Below, in pieces: positions 62,896 to 64,000 of a stretch of DNA of 64,000 nt. Numbering within the stretch: position 1 is the stretch's first letter; the number at the start of each line of letters is the position of its first letter. The stretch comes from Hymenobacter sp. J193 (GTDB lineage: Bacteria; Bacteroidota; Bacteroidia; Cytophagales; Hymenobacteraceae): positions 2,942,001-3,006,000 of the forward strand of contig NZ_JAJONE010000001.1 in the NCBI RefSeq assembly GCF_024700075.1. Direction: 5' to 3'. The translations under genes were made by a program, and so were the position numbers. The notes below the pieces were generated by a model that searched no databases, was not told the DNA's origin, and saw only the letters and a program-made list of their open reading frames with translations.

Positions 62896-62982
62896 TTTAG
62901 GGGTGCCCCGCGTCGGGAGTGGCGTTAGGGGCTGAGATCATACCCATTGAACCTGCCCGGGTAATGCCGGCGAAGGGAACAA
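62896..62982 (+). ncRNA. TPP riboswitch (THI element)
   Basis: All conserved blocks are present in order: GGGGTGCC (62900-62907), CTGAGA (62932-62937), ACCC (62942-62945), GAACCTG (62949-62955), GTAATGCCGGCG (62961-62972) and AGGGAAC (62974-62980). These bind thiamine pyrophosphate and normally shut off the downstream gene when TPP is abundant. It precedes a TonB-dependent receptor, the usual arrangement for outer-membrane thiamine uptake in Bacteroidota. Confidence 0.97.
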
Positions 62983-63007
62983 ACGATCCGCGAACGAAAA
63001 ACCTATA

Positions 63008-63045
63008 GGTGCCGACCCCTGGCACCGGGTCCGTTCCACTTTTTT
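63008..63045 (+). promoter_or_regulatory. Possible expression platform of the riboswitch
   Basis: GGTGCC (63008-63013) and GGCACC (63021-63026) form a hairpin, followed after 13 nt by six T (63040-63045), just before the receptor start. GGCACC could alternatively pair with the GGTGCC inside the 5' part of the aptamer (62902-62907), which would let the two structures exclude each other. Confidence 0.5.
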
Positions 63046-63059
63046 CTATTACCCACTTC

Positions 63060-64000
63060 TTGAAAAATTTCCTGGTTTCCGGGGTAGCGCTTCTGGCGCT
63101 GCCTTGCGCGGCATGGGCCCAGGGGCCCGTGTCCGGCACCATCACGGATGCCCGCAGCGGCACGGCCCTGCCCGGCGCTACCGTGCTACTCGATGGCGCA
63201 CCCGTAGCGGCTGCTACCGATGGTACCTTTGCGCTGCCCGTCGTGGCCGTTGGCTCCCACGAGCTGCGCATCACCTTCATCGGCTACGAGCCCCTGGTGC
63301 AGCGGCTGGAAGGGCAGGCCAACCCGCAGCAGTTGCGCCTGCTGCTCCAGCCGGGCGGGGTGCTTACCGGCGAGGCCCTCGTGACGGCCTCCCGCGCCAA
63401 CGACCGCACGGCCACCGCCTATACCAACCTGGGCCGGGAAGACCTGTCCAGGCGCAACTTCGGGCAGGATTTGCCTTATCTGCTCGATCAGACGCCTTCG
63501 GTAGTAGTGAATTCTGATGCCGGCGCGGGCGTGGGCTACACCGATATCCGCATCCGGGGCACGAGCAACACGGGTATCAACATGACCATCAACGGCGTGC
63601 CGCTCAACGATGCCGAGTCGCACGGCTCGTTTCTGGTGAACCTGCCGGATCTGGCCTCGTCCATCAGCAGCCTGCAGGTGCAGCGCGGCGTGGGCACCAG
63701 CCAGAACGGGGGCGCGGCGTTCGGGGCCAGCATCAACATCAGCACCCTCGATTCGCGCCCCGAGGCTTACGGCGAAACCCAGAACAGCGTCGGCTCCTTC
63801 AACACCTGGAAAAACAACGTGCAGTTCGGAACCGGGCTGCTGAACGGGCACTTCACGGTCGATGGCCGCCTTTCGCGCATCAGCACCGACGGCTACATGA
63901 ACCGGGCCGCGTCGGATCTGAAGTCGTACTACTTCGCGGCGGGCTACCAGGCCAAAAACACGCTGCTTAAGTTCATCACCTTCTCGGGCCGCGAAAAGTC
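63060..64000 (+). CDS. TonB-dependent receptor, probably for thiamine, 3' partial
   Basis: About 313 codons are visible, running off the right edge. A signal peptide (KNFLVSGVALLALPCAAWAQ) is followed by a carboxypeptidase-like regulatory domain (~22-110: SGTITDARSGTALPGATVLLDG, ITFIGYEPLVQ) and a plug domain (~120-230: ELVTASR-type start, YLLDQTPSVVVNSDAGAGVGYTDIRIRGTSNTGINMTINGVPLNDAES, GVGTSQNGGAAFGASINI). The start is TTG 63060; no ATG is close by. A TPP riboswitch lies in its leader, so the ligand is likely thiamine or a derivative. Confidence 0.92.
   Translation, partial: MKNFLVSGVALLALPCAAWAQGPVSGTITDARSGTALPGATVLLDGAPVAAATDGTFALPVVAVGSHELRITFIGYEPLVQRLEGQANPQQLRLLLQPGGVLTGEALVTASRANDRTATAYTNLGREDLSRRNFGQDLPYLLDQTPSVVVNSDAGAGVGYTDIRIRGTSNTGINMTINGVPLNDAESHGSFLVNLPDLASSISSLQVQRGVGTSQNGGAAFGASINISTLDSRPEAYGETQNSVGSFNTWKNNVQFGTGLLNGHFTVDGRLSRISTDGYMNRAASDLKSYYFAAGYQAKNTLLKFITFSGREK

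Noticed and set aside
62896..62982. Possible tRNA or other structured RNA
   Set aside because: All conserved TPP riboswitch blocks are present in order.

Overview
The window is about 64 kb of GC-rich chromosome from a Bacteroidota bacterium, most probably Hymenobacter or a close relative in the Cytophagales. The evidence is a secreted amylase ending in a type IX secretion (Por) sorting domain, several Bacteroidota -7 boxes (TAnnTTTG) upstream of genes, GTG/TTG starts without obvious Shine-Dalgarno sequences, a TonB-dependent receptor, and families typical of this phylum (DACNV sensor, DUF3108, DUF6624, DUF2490, membrane MutS). No tRNA, rRNA, CRISPR array, phage or transposase was seen.

Layout. 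1-7.4 kb: the end of a DUF3857/transglutaminase-like protein, a hot-dog thioesterase-like protein, a FabH-type ketoacyl synthase, a diadenylate-cyclase-like DACNV protein, a double TonB-domain protein, a RidA protein and an Fe-S (Fer4_19 + CDGSH) protein. 7.8-11.1 kb: a one-piece two-component system (TPR, kinase, receiver, AraC) broken by a frameshift. 11.4-17.3 kb: membrane MutS-like ATPase, bestrophin, STAS-like protein and FUSC transporter. 17.4-24.5 kb: T9SS amylase, S9 peptidase, and a LysR regulator beside a YeiH exporter. 24.5-28.7 kb: a compact run of envelope proteins of unknown function. 29.1-31.8 kb: the rplM-rpsI-rpsB-tsf translation operon. 31.9-39.7 kb: GT-C-like membrane protein, RluA-type pseudouridine synthase, PhoR/PhoB-like pair, DUF3108 protein, recA and an outer-membrane protein. 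41.4-47.1 kb: two periplasmic PPIase foldases, a MoxR ATPase and a small protein. 47.2-50.1 kb: a complete partner-switching module (membrane PP2C phosphatase, STAS antagonist, RsbW-like kinase). 50.3-53.2 kb: guaB and an SDR, separated by a 21-bp tandem repeat array. 53.4-59.7 kb: unknown exported protein, FRG-domain protein, DUF2490 protein, hrpB helicase and rhodanese. 59.8-64 kb: PnuC transporter, NadR-like kinase, aldose epimerase, GNAT, then a TPP riboswitch in front of a TonB-dependent receptor that runs off the right edge.

Two things stand out. Five genes carry one-base indels, each in a homopolymer run, which looks more like sequence error (or slippage) than real decay. The intergenic regions are rich in structured repeats: a 21-bp array with a 42-bp super-period between guaB and an SDR, long inverted repeats built from simple words, duplicated terminators around a low-GC gene, and operator-like palindromes. 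The most system-like candidates for follow-up are the DACNV protein with an altered RHR motif, the unknown four-gene envelope operon at 24.8-28.0 kb, the partner-switching module, and the thiamine-regulated uptake locus at the right end.
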